Source: Salinicola halophyticus
GTDB lineage: Bacteria; Pseudomonadota; Gammaproteobacteria; Pseudomonadales; Halomonadaceae
Direction: 5' to 3'
DNA length: 64,000 nt
NCBI RefSeq assembly: GCF_003206695.1
Contig: NZ_PZJN01000009.1
Span: 124,001-188,000, forward strand
Position 1 is the first letter of the stretch, and each line of letters begins with the position of its first letter. The notes below the pieces were generated by a model. It was not told the DNA's origin, ran no database searches, and saw nothing but the letters and a program-made list of their open reading frames with translations. This document shows positions 26,165-34,953 of the stretch, in pieces. The position numbers and the translations under genes were made by a program.

Positions 26165-27691
26165 TTAGGCACTTCTACGAGCTCTGAAGAATTTCATCAT
26201 AGGTGTTTTCAAAAGACCTATTGCAATAACCAAAAGAACTAGTGATGTAAATAAACCTGTCAGTGGCCTCGAGAAGAAGATTGCCCAGGAACCTTGGCCA
26301 ATCATAATGGATTGCCGAAGATAATTTTCCGCTAAAGGTGTCAAAACAAGCGCCAGAATGAAGGGGCCTGCAGGGTAATCAGCCTTTTTCATCAAATAAC
26401 CAACGAGGCCAAATATTGCAGCGATCCATATGTCGAAAGTGCCGTAGTTGATCGCAAAAGCACCCACTAGACAGAAGGCTACCACGATTGAACTGAGGTG
26501 TCGTTGAATCAAACGGAGTGCATTCACGAATAGCGGAATAAGAAGCACGTTAGATCCGAGCAAAAATAGGTTCGCAATGACCAGTCCCGCAATGGCGCCC
26601 CAAACGATATCCGCTGACTGTATCATGAGCATTGGCCCAGGATTCAAGCCGAACATAATCAGCGCACCGAGCATAATAGCCGTCCCACCCGATCCCGGAA
26701 TGCCCAGCGTAAGAAGCGGGATGAGTGAACCAGGTACTGCAGCGTTATTGGCCGCCTCTGGAGAGGCAAGTCCCTCCTCCGCGCCATGGCCAAATCTTTC
26801 AGGCGTCTTCGATAACTTTCGTTCAGTAATATAGGATACGAATGTAGCGATTGTTGCGCCCGCGCCGGGGAGAACACCTATCATTGTGCCAATGAGCGAT
26901 CCACGGAGCGTTGGCATTGAGATCTTTCGCAAATTCTCCACCCCCGGAATGAACTCACTAATACGAAACCTTGGCTTTCCCATATTGAGAAGAACGCGCT
27001 TTTCGACGTTAGAGAGAACTTCGCCAATACCAAATAGACCAATAATGACTGCAACAAAATCTACACCCTCGATGAGTTCCGGAACCACAACGAAGCGAGT
27101 ATTACCCGAAACATAGTCGCTTCCGATAGTGCTCAGCAGAACGCCGAAGAGAGTAGTGATGGTTGCCTTTAGAGGATCCGCTCCAGCCAGCACGATGATC
27201 ATGCTTAGGCCGAGCAACATCAGCATGAAATATTCCGGGGGCCCAAGATAAATTGCGTATTCTGCGATCACTGGCGCGAAGAATATCAGCATGACAAGAC
27301 CGAACATGCCGCCGATAAAAGATGCTACGGCCGAGATCCCCAGCGCTAATCCGCCCTTTCCCTGCTGCATCATGGGATAACCATCGAGCGCGGTAACAAT
27401 AGCAGGGGCATCCCCCGGAGTATTGATCAGAATAGCGGTAAGACGACCACCATACATCGTTCCCATATAAACGCCTGTCAACAGGCTAAGTCCAGAAATG
27501 GGATCCATTCCGAACGTTAGAGGCATCATCAGAGCGATACCAGCAGAAGGACCCAAACCTGGAAGCGCGCCGACAATCGTACCGATCAGTCCCGCCACAA
27601 ATATCATCAACAAATTGGAGGGCGTGGCAAATTGTGAGAGTGCATTTACCAGTTCTATAATTGAGGACTGCATGACAGAATTCCCGACCAA
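26165..27691 (-). CDS. Tripartite tricarboxylate transporter large permease (TctA)
   Basis: 508 residues with about 12 membrane segments. The TctA signatures GALPGLGPSAGIALMMPLTF and the repeated GVLPGAGATIATFVSY are both present, as are YGGRLTAILINTPGDAPA and IPGSGGTAIMLGAL. ATG 27691 is 3 nt past the tctB stop; ATG 27673 is an alternative. TctA is the main membrane channel for secondary uptake of carboxylates with TctB and the binding protein TctC. It is the last gene of a five-gene minus-strand block. Codons are less GC-rich than in neighbouring genes, consistent with horizontal transfer. Confidence 0.93.
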   Translation of the reverse strand: MVGNSVMQSSIIELVNALSQFATPSNLLMIFVAGLIGTIVGALPGLGPSAGIALMMPLTFGMDPISGLSLLTGVYMGTMYGGRLTAILINTPGDAPAIVTALDGYPMMQQGKGGLALGISAVASFIGGMFGLVMLIFFAPVIAEYAIYLGPPEYFMLMLLGLSMIIVLAGADPLKATITTLFGVLLSTIGSDYVSGNTRFVVVPELIEGVDFVAVIIGLFGIGEVLSNVEKRVLLNMGKPRFRISEFIPGVENLRKISMPTLRGSLIGTMIGVLPGAGATIATFVSYITERKLSKTPERFGHGAEEGLASPEAANNAAVPGSLIPLLTLGIPGSGGTAIMLGALIMFGLNPGPMLMIQSADIVWGAIAGLVIANLFLLGSNVLLIPLFVNALRLIQRHLSSIVVAFCLVGAFAINYGTFDIWIAAIFGLVGYLMKKADYPAGPFILALVLTPLAENYLRQSIMIGQGSWAIFFSRPLTGLFTSLVLLVIAIGLLKTPMMKFFRARRSA

Positions 27692-27694
27692 TGA

Positions 27695-28132
27695 TCAATG
27701 GACCGGTAGGCCCAACCAAATGGAAAATACTACGTAGATAATTACTGTTGTGGCGATGCTGACAATGGTGGACATCGCCAATGTATGACCAGACACCAAC
27801 CTGGAGATGAGAAACACGATGGCCAAGAGCGGGATTAGCACCGACCCCATGGCCATGGCGGAAATCCCCGCTGCAATGATTGCAATCGTAACAAGGAGAC
27901 CTCGAAAATCCGGCTTTTCTTCATGATCCTTTACTTTGATATCAGACTTTCGCTTCCAGGCCCTAACTATTTGGATGGCACAACAAAGCAGAAGCAATAA
28001 GCCAACATTCAATGGCACGAACCCTGGACCAAAAGAATACTGATCGGAATATTTCAGTCCAATGGCGCCGATAGAGAGGCTGGCAGCGAAAACTGCCAGC
28101 ACAATCAACATGATAATTTCGGCCTGTCTCAT
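27695..28132 (-). CDS. Tripartite tricarboxylate transporter small subunit (TctB)
   Basis: 145 residues with four predicted membrane helices, the standard TctB layout. Helix 1 is IIMLIVLAVFAASLSIGAIG. The loop FGPGFVPLNVGLLLLLC carries the family's GPGFFP-like motif. It pairs with TctA in the inner membrane. The gene sits 6 nt after tctC and 3 nt before tctA, so all are co-transcribed. Confidence 0.88.
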   Translation of the reverse strand: MRQAEIIMLIVLAVFAASLSIGAIGLKYSDQYSFGPGFVPLNVGLLLLLCCAIQIVRAWKRKSDIKVKDHEEKPDFRGLLVTIAIIAAGISAMAMGSVLIPLLAIVFLISRLVSGHTLAMSTIVSIATTVIIYVVFSIWLGLPVH

Positions 28133-28138
28133 GATAGA

Positions 28139-29107
28139 TTACCCGCCTATTAGGCCCAGTCTGGTCAGGGTCTTCTCATACAGTTCGTTGGTTTTTTCGA
28201 GGTAACTCCTAAAATCTTCAGGCCCAAGATAACCAGGCACTATACCGTTTGGCTCAAGATAGTCTTTTTTCCATGCTGAAGTTTCCTGAACTTTTTCCAC
28301 CATATCCACTAAATAGTTTTTTGCCTCACTAGGGATATCTTTTGCAGCAACCACACCACGAAATACCGATGCGATCACGTCATATCCCTGTTCCTTGAAG
28401 GTTGGGAGTTCGGGGAAAGCTTGCGCGCGCTCTTCCGTTGAGATGGCGATGGCTCGTAGACGTCCAGATTTCAGAAACTCGGAGACCGCGCCGGGGTTAA
28501 TCATCGCGAAATCTACCTGGCCACTGAGGACGGCAGTAGCTACCTCCCCATCACCCTGGAATGGGATAAAATTCAATTCCTTGTCGAGGGCGTCGCTTAC
28601 CATTATCGTGGCAATATGCTCGATCTGACCACGCCCCCCACCGGCTACATTGAGAACGCGTTCTGATGACTTGATATCATCGAGACTCTGAATGGGGGAA
28701 CGAGCAGGCACCACCAGAATGGTAGGATCGATACCTAATCGAGCAATCGGAGTAAAATCCTTGTAATTCAGTCCAATATTCGTTGCGAGTGGTGTGGTAA
28801 TGAATGATGAAGTCGCAGCCATCAAATAGTGACCGTCACCCACATGTGAATTTAGATAACCCAATGAGCTTGCGCCTGCACCACCTGGCTTGTTCACCAC
28901 ATTAATACTGCTATCAACTATTTTTTCTTCCTGAATGATTTTGGCCATCATGCGCAGCATGGTGTCATGACCACCGCCAGGGCCGTACCCGGCGATAAAC
29001 TCTATGCTGCGCTCTGGAAACTCCTCAGCTTGGGCGGTGGATACCGCCCCCAACAGTACCGCTGAGATGACAACGGCGACTTGTCCGATACGTCGTAGCA
29101 GTTTCAT
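28139..29107 (-). CDS. Tripartite tricarboxylate transporter binding protein (TctC/Bug)
   Basis: 322 residues from ATG 29107, with GGGGA about 8 nt upstream; the TTG at 29122 is a less likely start. A signal peptide ending near STAQA is followed by FPERSIEFIAGYGPGGGHDT, the Bug-family motif where the ligand carboxylate binds. NVVNKPGGAGASSLGYL and FTPIARLGIDPTILVV are further family blocks. It captures an organic acid in the periplasm for TctAB. The substrate is not readable, but co-location with an RraA aldolase and hydroxyacid dehydrogenase suggests a hydroxy- or oxo-dicarboxylate. Confidence 0.92.
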   Translation of the reverse strand: MKLLRRIGQVAVVISAVLLGAVSTAQAEEFPERSIEFIAGYGPGGGHDTMLRMMAKIIQEEKIVDSSINVVNKPGGAGASSLGYLNSHVGDGHYLMAATSSFITTPLATNIGLNYKDFTPIARLGIDPTILVVPARSPIQSLDDIKSSERVLNVAGGGRGQIEHIATIMVSDALDKELNFIPFQGDGEVATAVLSGQVDFAMINPGAVSEFLKSGRLRAIAISTEERAQAFPELPTFKEQGYDVIASVFRGVVAAKDIPSEAKNYLVDMVEKVQETSAWKKDYLEPNGIVPGYLGPEDFRSYLEKTNELYEKTLTRLGLIGG

Positions 29108-29158
29108 TGAAGATATCCCCAATTCGATAAAACTTAGAAAGTTTGGTGATGATGACCA

Positions 29159-29836
29159 CTAGGATGTGAATTCACATCCTAGTCTGATGAGCGCATCATC
29201 AACCCACGTCGCGTCGTACTCACCTTGTAGAGTGGTCTGGAGTTGTTGATCTTCGGCGGTATGTTTTTTCTCGGCGCGCGCGAGAATCTCGCTGGCTTGC
29301 TCATGTGGTATCGCCAAAATGCCATCTTCGTCTCCCACAATTAGATCGCCGGGGTTCACGAGCATGTTTCCCAGCGCAATGGGAAAGCCAATTTCACCAG
29401 GCCCGTCCTTATAAGGCCCCCGATGGGAAACGCCTGAGGCAAAGACCGGAACGTCTTGCTGGGCGATGCTGCCTGCATCCCGAATAGCACCCCAAATAAC
29501 GATCCCTGCGATCCCAGCCTGAACGCCTCGAGCGAGCATCAACTCCCCCATGATGGCGTTATCCAGCGCCCCGCCTGCATCAACGACGATTACGTCGCCG
29601 GGCTGTGCCATGACAAGGGCCTTGTGCAACATGAGGTTGTCACCGGGGCGGACGCTTACGGTTAGTGCCGGGCCAGACAGCTGCCCGCCACGATGCCTGG
29701 CGCGGAGACCCGCGGGCGCCCCGAAGCGCCGGAACATTACATCGCTGATGTTTGATACAGGTAGTAGTTGGGCCCGGCGTACATCGCTGCCACATACGCG
29801 AGGCCAAGCCTTTTTGATCCTAAAACCCTCGGTCAT
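29159..29836 (-). CDS. RraA-family protein, probable oxoacid aldolase/decarboxylase
   Basis: 225 residues. The RraA fold is shown by GPALTVSVRPGDNLMLHKAL, GDVIVVDAGGALDNAIMGE and IVIWGAIRDAGSI, where the Arg-Asp pair is the active-site R-D of the 4-hydroxy-4-methyl-2-oxoglutarate/4-carboxy-4-hydroxy-2-oxoadipate aldolases. NPGDLIVGDEDGILAIP follows. True RraA (RNase E inhibitor) lacks this catabolic context, so an aldolase or oxaloacetate decarboxylase role is more likely. A GGAGAAAGAG ribosome site precedes ATG 29836. It lies 9 nt downstream of the hydroxyacid dehydrogenase gene in the same operon. Confidence 0.85.
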   Translation of the reverse strand: MTEGFRIKKAWPRVCGSDVRRAQLLPVSNISDVMFRRFGAPAGLRARHRGGQLSGPALTVSVRPGDNLMLHKALVMAQPGDVIVVDAGGALDNAIMGELMLARGVQAGIAGIVIWGAIRDAGSIAQQDVPVFASGVSHRGPYKDGPGEIGFPIALGNMLVNPGDLIVGDEDGILAIPHEQASEILARAEKKHTAEDQQLQTTLQGEYDATWVDDALIRLGCEFTS

Positions 29837-29845
29837 CTCTTTCTC

Positions 29846-30844
29846 CTATTCTTCAAGCCCGCCGAGAGCGGCTGCCTCGGCGCGGAATTCAGAAGGCACT
29901 TCTCTTCCCTCGATCGTATCCATAATGAATTGAGCCGCCATTATGGCCATTGCGCGCTCGGCCCCTGGCGTCAGGCCGGCCACGTGAGGCGTAACAATCA
30001 GGTTCGGGGCTGTGAGAAGTGCGTGGCCCGTCTCAATCGGCTCGACCTCGAAGCTATCCACTCCGGCGCCCGCGATGGAGCCGGCTCGTAAAGCGACTTC
30101 CAGAGCATGCTCGTCCACGATGCCACCGCGTGCCGTATTCACGAGGACCGCGTGACGTTGCATCTTCGATAAAAACACTTCATCGACCAGATGGTGAGTG
30201 GCTTGTACGAGGGGGCAGTGCAGAGAGATGATGTCGGAGTCAGCGATCAACTCATCGAGATCCACGCACAGTTGGAAGCTGTCGCCCTCATCGCCACTCC
30301 CAGACAGCGCTGGATCGAAAGCTTTCACCCGCATACCGAGAGCATTCGCCAGCTTCGCCGTTTCCCGACCGATCCCCCCCAGCCCGATCAAGCCGACCTG
30401 CGCGCCGAGGACATCATGGCCGACAAACGAGCCTTTCAGCCAATTGCCATGCTTCGTCGCGGTATCGAGCCGAGGTAGCGACTTACGCAGCACCAGCATC
30501 AAGGTAATCGCGTGCTCGGCGACTGCACGCGCGTTGGCACCGAGAGCCCGAAGTACCGGAATTCCACGGTTCTCTGCAGCCCTCAAGTTGATGTTGTTTA
30601 CGCCACTACCATGCTTGACGATCACCTTGAGTGCATCGGAAGCGGCAATCACTTCATCCGTTATCTTGCCCTGCGACACCATGATAGCCACCACCTGTGC
30701 TTCACTCGCCGTACGCGCCACGTCCACGGGTGAAGCGTAGGGAGGCGAGAAAACGCACTCGTAGCCATTCAGGCTGAGCAACTTCACCGCCTCTGGATCG
30801 ATACGGTCCCTAGTGACCAGAATTTTTTTGCTGCTGTAAGCCAT
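29846..30844 (-). CDS. 2-hydroxyacid dehydrogenase (SerA-like)
   Basis: 332 residues. The Rossmann motif GLGGIGRETAKLANALGM (about 150-167) and catalytic segments VLVNTARGGIVDE (Arg), SFEVEPIE (Glu) and TPHVAGLTPGAERAM (His) identify the D-2-hydroxyacid dehydrogenase family. KHGSGVNNINLRAAENRGI is typical of the phosphoglycerate-dehydrogenase-like branch, but the C-terminal regulatory ACT domain of SerA is absent. It likely oxidises a hydroxyacid taken up by the linked TTT transporter or reduces a product of the RraA-type aldolase. It is the first gene of the minus-strand operon, divergent from the GntR regulator. Confidence 0.88.
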   Translation of the reverse strand: MAYSSKKILVTRDRIDPEAVKLLSLNGYECVFSPPYASPVDVARTASEAQVVAIMVSQGKITDEVIAASDALKVIVKHGSGVNNINLRAAENRGIPVLRALGANARAVAEHAITLMLVLRKSLPRLDTATKHGNWLKGSFVGHDVLGAQVGLIGLGGIGRETAKLANALGMRVKAFDPALSGSGDEGDSFQLCVDLDELIADSDIISLHCPLVQATHHLVDEVFLSKMQRHAVLVNTARGGIVDEHALEVALRAGSIAGAGVDSFEVEPIETGHALLTAPNLIVTPHVAGLTPGAERAMAIMAAQFIMDTIEGREVPSEFRAEAAALGGLEE

Positions 30845-30912
30845 GGTTCAAAGTATCCATAACGAGCTTTTTAATAAATAATCACATACACAATCATCGT
30901 AAAATTCGACAA

Positions 30913-30922
30913 AGGTATACAG
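30913..30922. promoter_or_regulatory. Candidate GntR operator
   Basis: AGGTATACAG, with the palindromic core GTATAC at 30915-30920, lies in the 141-nt divergent region between the dehydrogenase and the FadR-type regulator. Related GntR proteins often bind short palindromes of this kind (TGGTATACCA-like). By-eye call. Confidence 0.35.
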
Positions 30923-30985
30923 TTTGATCGAAACATCCATCGCCGAGTATTCTTATTAGATAAAATACGTGAGGAGCCATACATC

Positions 30986-31651
30986 ATGGGTAAATACGCT
31001 CTCAAAGCGGATACTTCGCTCAGCGACGGCGTATATGCGCGGGTCCGCGACCTACTGCGAGAGGGGGAACTCATGCCTGGACAGCGTGTTAGCGAGTCCG
31101 AAATTTGTGGCCGGTTCCAGGTAAGCCGGACGCCCGCGCGCGAAGCCATCCATCGTTTATTAAATGAGGGGTTTCTGACACTGGGCAGCGGCGGGCGCCC
31201 GGTCGTGGCGGAGATTGATATCGATCGTGCAGAAGAAATCTATGATATGCGCGAAGCCATCGAATGCCTGGCTGCACGTCTGGCCGCCAAAAAGGCGCGC
31301 ACCAATGATCTCCTCGAACTACGCCGAATTCTCGAAGAACAACGCGCCGGCTCCACGAGCGAAGCAGATTTTCTGGAAATCAATGACCGCTTTCACGGGT
31401 GCGTCTATCGAATCTCAGGAAATCGGTATGTCCAAAAAACCGCCAGTATCTTGCTCGTTTCTGCCGGAATGATTCGCGGCTCTACACAGGGTAAATACGA
31501 CTATGATTCACGGTCTCTGCTCGAGCATGAAGAGATCTATCAAGCGATTGAGAATGGCGATAGCGCCGCAGCAGAAGAAGCGATGCGGCGTCACACACGC
31601 AATGGACGCTTTCAAAGAATTGCGCTAATAGCGAGGCAAAAAGAGAGTTGA
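30986..31651 (+). CDS. GntR-family regulator (FadR/FCD subfamily)
   Basis: 221 residues. A winged helix (about 10-75) includes VSESEICGRFQVSRTPAREA and FLTLGSGGRPVVAE. The C-terminal FCD domain is all-helical, with the metal/effector residues in FLEINDRFHGCVYRI (Asp, His) and further histidines in LEHEEIYQAI and MRRHTRNGRF. FCD regulators typically respond to carboxylic acids, matching the divergent carboxylate transporter and catabolic genes, which it probably represses. GGAG precedes the ATG. Spacing to the divergent operon is 141 nt. Confidence 0.92.
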   Translation: MGKYALKADTSLSDGVYARVRDLLREGELMPGQRVSESEICGRFQVSRTPAREAIHRLLNEGFLTLGSGGRPVVAEIDIDRAEEIYDMREAIECLAARLAAKKARTNDLLELRRILEEQRAGSTSEADFLEINDRFHGCVYRISGNRYVQKTASILLVSAGMIRGSTQGKYDYDSRSLLEHEEIYQAIENGDSAAAEEAMRRHTRNGRFQRIALIARQKES

Positions 31652-31745
31652 TCCAAGGCAGGATGGGAGTGCTTTTAAACCAGAGGTGACGCCCGTGCCA
31701 GGGGCGAAAAGTGATTCAAGGTAACGAGGACTAGCTTCAGTCAAC

Positions 31746-32417
31746 TCAAGACTGACGAGTTACCGCGCGCGCACTCTCAGTTTCAGCGATCTCAAGAAAT
31801 GCCGCAACATCGCCCTGGAACAGCGGCAGCATGCGCGCCAGCCGCTCGTGGGGCCATTCCCACCAGGCCAGCGCCTCCAGGCGTCCCGCGGTTTCGGGAT
31901 CCTCGAAGCGGGGCCGCAACGCCCGAGCGGGATTGCCGACCACGATGGTGTAAGCCACGACATTCTTGGTCACCACGCTGCCGGCGCCGACGATGGCGCC
32001 GTTGCCGATGGTGACGCCGGGCAGCACGATGGCTCCGTGGCCGATCCAGACATCGTGACCGATGACGACACGATCCTCGGAACGCCAGTCGAAGATCCGC
32101 TCGTCGACGCCCTGGTCGCCGTCGGCGAAGCCGAACTTGCCGGGGCGGTAGCTGAAGTGGTGTAGCGTCGGCCGCCACCAGGGGTGATTGCTGGGGTTGA
32201 TGCGCACGCTGGAGGCGATCGATGTGAAACTGCCGATCTCGGTGAACATCAGGTCGCAGTCGCGCTCGACGTAGCTGTAGTCGCCGAGCGTGACGTGGTT
32301 GAAGACGCAGCGATCGCCCACCTCGGTCCAGGTGCCCAGCCGACTCTCGTGAAGTTTCGCCGTGGGCGCGCAGGTCGGGGCGTCGCTCAGGCGGCGGGAA
32401 GCGGGTTGCGAAGACAT
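31746..32417 (-). CDS. Phosphonate-cluster hexapeptide acyltransferase
   Basis: 223 residues from ATG 32417, with GAGAGGAA upstream; the longer frame to 32507 overlaps phnP and is unlikely. Left-handed beta-helix repeats (VFNHVTLGDYSYVERD, VIGHDVWIGHGAIVLPGVTI, GAIVGAGSVVTKNV, VVGNPARALRPRF) define a chloramphenicol/maltose-type acetyltransferase fold. Proteins of this type recur at the end of C-P lyase operons and may acylate a phosphonate or aminoalkylphosphonate, replacing PhnO. It lies 10 nt after phnP, so it is the last gene of the operon. Precise substrate unknown. Confidence 0.88.
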   Translation of the reverse strand: MSSQPASRRLSDAPTCAPTAKLHESRLGTWTEVGDRCVFNHVTLGDYSYVERDCDLMFTEIGSFTSIASSVRINPSNHPWWRPTLHHFSYRPGKFGFADGDQGVDERIFDWRSEDRVVIGHDVWIGHGAIVLPGVTIGNGAIVGAGSVVTKNVVAYTIVVGNPARALRPRFEDPETAGRLEALAWWEWPHERLARMLPLFQGDVAAFLEIAETESARAVTRQS

Positions 32418-32427
32418 GAATTTCCTC

Positions 32428-33231
32428 TCAGAAAAGAATATCGCTGCCATCGGCGGCCAGCTCCACGCCTGCCGGCAGGATTCGGGACGTCGCCATGAAG
32501 TCGGCATCCAGTTCGTGACTGATGTGGGTCAGCCAGGCCCGCGATGGCGACAGTCGCTCGATGATCTCCAGCGCCATGGCGACGTTGTTGTGGTTGCGGG
32601 GCGTGGTATGCGACTCCGGGTGCGGGGAGTCATCAGACTCCGGATTCGGGGAGTGGTAAGCGTCGGGATGAGTGGCATCGATCACCACGCCGTGGGGCCG
32701 CCACTCGCTCAGAAAGCGCTCGGTGGCACCGGGCAGACCCACGGTGTCGCACAGCCAGGCGACCCGATTGACGCCGTCGTCCAGGGCGTAGCCCAGCGTC
32801 GGCTTGCTGTGATTGAGCGGTAACGGCGTCACCGTGAGACCGCCCAGCACCAGAGGCCGAAACGGCTTGAGACCGGGCTGGAAGTCGAGAATGCCGGGGT
32901 TCTTGTGCAGGTCGGCGCAGCCTTGAGGGTCTTTGGGACCGTGGACCGGAATCGATTTGCCCCGCCCCCAGCGCAGATGCAGAAGCCCCTGCACGTGGTC
33001 GGCGTGATAGTGGGTCAGCAGGATGGCGGCCGGGCGCTGACGCTCGCAGCGCGCGGCCAGATCCATGCGGCCGGCGTCGATCAGGATCAGCTCGTCATCG
33101 ATTTCGATCTCGCCGCAACAGGGCTCGCGTCGGTGGTAGCTCAGCAGCCGTGCCCGCTGGCAGGCCAGGCAGTCGCAGCCGAAACAGGGAACCTGGGCGC
33201 TGTCACCGGTGCCTGCGAAGCGCAGCTTCAC
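32428..33231 (-). CDS. phnP: Phosphoribosyl 1,2-cyclic phosphate phosphodiesterase
   Basis: 267 residues. A metallo-beta-lactamase fold with the metal motif H74-Y-H76-A-D78-H79 and the PhnP-specific structural zinc cysteines C16, C19, C21 and C24 near the N-terminus. PhnP opens the cyclic phosphate released by C-P lyase to give ribose 1,5-bisphosphate. The protein is about 15 residues longer than E. coli PhnP owing to a loop, HSPNPESDDSPHPESHT, encoded by a 24-nt tandem duplication. The start overlaps the phnN stop (ATGA). Confidence 0.95.
   Translation of the reverse strand: MKLRFAGTGDSAQVPCFGCDCLACQRARLLSYHRREPCCGEIEIDDELILIDAGRMDLAARCERQRPAAILLTHYHADHVQGLLHLRWGRGKSIPVHGPKDPQGCADLHKNPGILDFQPGLKPFRPLVLGGLTVTPLPLNHSKPTLGYALDDGVNRVAWLCDTVGLPGATERFLSEWRPHGVVIDATHPDAYHSPNPESDDSPHPESHTTPRNHNNVAMALEIIERLSPSRAWLTHISHELDADFMATSRILPAGVELAADGSDILF
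32612..32659 (-). repeat. 24-nt tandem duplication inside phnP
   Basis: Two consecutive 24-nt units (32612-32635 and 32636-32659) share GACTCCGG and CGGGGAGT blocks. They encode SPNPESDD and a divergent SPHPES repeat in a PhnP surface loop, preserving the reading frame. Confidence 0.85.
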
Positions 33232-33779
33232 GCCGAATCGCCCGCTACGGTCTCGGCGTCGAGCCAGGACTCGAGCGCCCTCACGCCATGTGCCAGCTCG
33301 CCGCCGTTGTCGATCCGCGGAATATCGCCCAGCACATCCTCTTCGTCGCCGCGCGCCAGTCGCGCCTCGATCTCGGCCGGCGTCTCACGCCCGCGAGCGT
33401 TCAGACGTCGGCGCAGCACCTCGGCGTCAGCCACCACCAGCAGCGGCACCAATGCTGCCCCGAATCGCTCGCGTGCCGTTTCCAGCGCGCGGCGGCTGCC
33501 GTTGAGCACCACCGTATGCCCCGCCGCCAGCCACGCTTCGATCTCGATGCCGACGCCGTAGTCGAGCCCGTGCGCGCGCCACGAGAGGCAGAACAGCCCC
33601 TGCTCGCGCCGCCAGTGGAATGCCTCGCGGGAGAGTTCGATACAGTTCTCCGCCCCGCCGCTGGCCCGGGTGATATAGCGATGCACCACCAGCGCGTCCG
33701 GGCGACGCCGTGCCAGCTCGCGCAGCAGGCTGTCCTTGCCGACGCCGCTGGCGCCCATGACGTAGATCAGACGCGACAT
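33228..33779 (-). CDS. phnN: Ribose 1,5-bisphosphate phosphokinase
   Basis: 183 residues. The P-loop GASGVGKDS (9-17) is followed by VVHRYITRASGGAEN, the nucleotide/ribose-binding stretch related to guanylate kinase, and VVLNGSRRALETAR. PhnN phosphorylates ribose 1,5-bisphosphate to PRPP, the last step of C-P lyase product recycling. It ends in an ATGA overlap with phnP and begins 25 nt after phnM. A GAGAGGTC ribosome site precedes ATG 33779. Confidence 0.95.
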   Translation of the reverse strand: MSRLIYVMGASGVGKDSLLRELARRRPDALVVHRYITRASGGAENCIELSREAFHWRREQGLFCLSWRAHGLDYGVGIEIEAWLAAGHTVVLNGSRRALETARERFGAALVPLLVVADAEVLRRRLNARGRETPAEIEARLARGDEEDVLGDIPRIDNGGELAHGVRALESWLDAETVAGDSA

Positions 33780-33804
33780 CTCGGACCTCTCGAAAAATAC
33801 GCCA

Positions 33805-34953
33805 TCAATGAACCTGCCTACCCGCAGACCAAACTCTCTGCACCACCGGATGATCGTCGATCAGCCGCACCCGCAATAGATCGGCGCGCAGCCCCGGCAC
33901 CAGGCGTCCACGATCGTCGAGCCCTACCGCTTCGGCCGGTATCCGTGTCGCGGTGGCGACCGCCCGAGGCAGTGCGTAGCCGTTCTCCATCGCCGCCACC
34001 CGGAAGACGGCATCGAGCAGCGCCGCCGGATAGTAGTCCGACGACAGGATATCCAGCACGCCCAGCTCGACCAGATCGGCAGCGGCGATATTGCCGGAGT
34101 GGGAGCCGCCGCGAACCACGTTGGGCGCACCCATCATCACCCCCATGCCGGCCCGGTGGGAGGCCTCGGCCGCTTCGCGGGTGGTGGGGAACTCCGCAAC
34201 GCGAGTGCCGTACTCGTGGCTCTCGGCGACGTGCTCGACGGTGGCGTCGTCGTGGCTGGCGATCGCCAGGCCGCGTTCGCGACAGCTGGCCGCGATGGCG
34301 CGACGATGCTCGGCGCTGTAGCGCTGGCTGTTGTCGATCTGGGTTGCCATGAAGGCGTTCATTGCCGCGTCATCGAGCTGGTACTTGCCCTGATAGTAGA
34401 CGCGATACGCTTCGAGGCTGGCGAACTGGCGCTGGCCGGGGGCGTGATCCATTAGCGATACCAGGCCCAGCAGCGGCGATGACGACAGCTCGTTGAACCG
34501 TGCCAGCGTGTTGGGATGGCTCACTTCGCAGCGCAGGTGCAGGCGATGATCGACCCGCGCCAGACCGTCGTGGACGATCTGCGATAGCGCCTGGCACATC
34601 TCGTCCAGCGCCCGGTGGCGCATGCTCTGCTCGTCGACGTCACCGATCGAGACCGCATCGAACACGGTGGTGATGCCGCTGGCCGCCATCTGGGCATCGT
34701 GAGCCAGGGCCGCCTGACGCCCTGGCCATTCGACCTTGGGCCGCGGCTGGAAATACTTCTCCATGTTGTCGGTGTGCAGTTCGACCAGGCCCGGCAGCAG
34801 CGTGTCGCCTTCGCAGTCGATGGCACCGGCGGCCTGGCTGGCGCCGCGGTCGATGGCCGCGATCCGGCCGTCGCGGATCACCAGCGTGCCGTCGATCACC
34901 TCGTCGTCGAGCACCAGCCTGGCGTGGGTCAGAATCTGTTCCTGCGCGTTCAT
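33805..34953 (-). CDS. phnM: Alpha-D-ribose 1-methylphosphonate 5-triphosphate diphosphatase
   Basis: 382 residues from ATG 34953, which overlaps the phnL stop. An amidohydrolase-fold enzyme with metal ligands H60-T-D62 (HTDNMEKYFQP) and AIASHDDATVEHV. ILSSDYYPAALLDAVF is typical of PhnM. It removes pyrophosphate from ribose 1-methylphosphonate 5-triphosphate, preparing the substrate for PhnJ. The open frame continues upstream to 35571 through phnL in another frame, but that extension is not coding. Confidence 0.96.
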   Translation of the reverse strand: MNAQEQILTHARLVLDDEVIDGTLVIRDGRIAAIDRGASQAAGAIDCEGDTLLPGLVELHTDNMEKYFQPRPKVEWPGRQAALAHDAQMAASGITTVFDAVSIGDVDEQSMRHRALDEMCQALSQIVHDGLARVDHRLHLRCEVSHPNTLARFNELSSSPLLGLVSLMDHAPGQRQFASLEAYRVYYQGKYQLDDAAMNAFMATQIDNSQRYSAEHRRAIAASCRERGLAIASHDDATVEHVAESHEYGTRVAEFPTTREAAEASHRAGMGVMMGAPNVVRGGSHSGNIAAADLVELGVLDILSSDYYPAALLDAVFRVAAMENGYALPRAVATATRIPAEAVGLDDRGRLVPGLRADLLRVRLIDDHPVVQRVWSAGRQVH

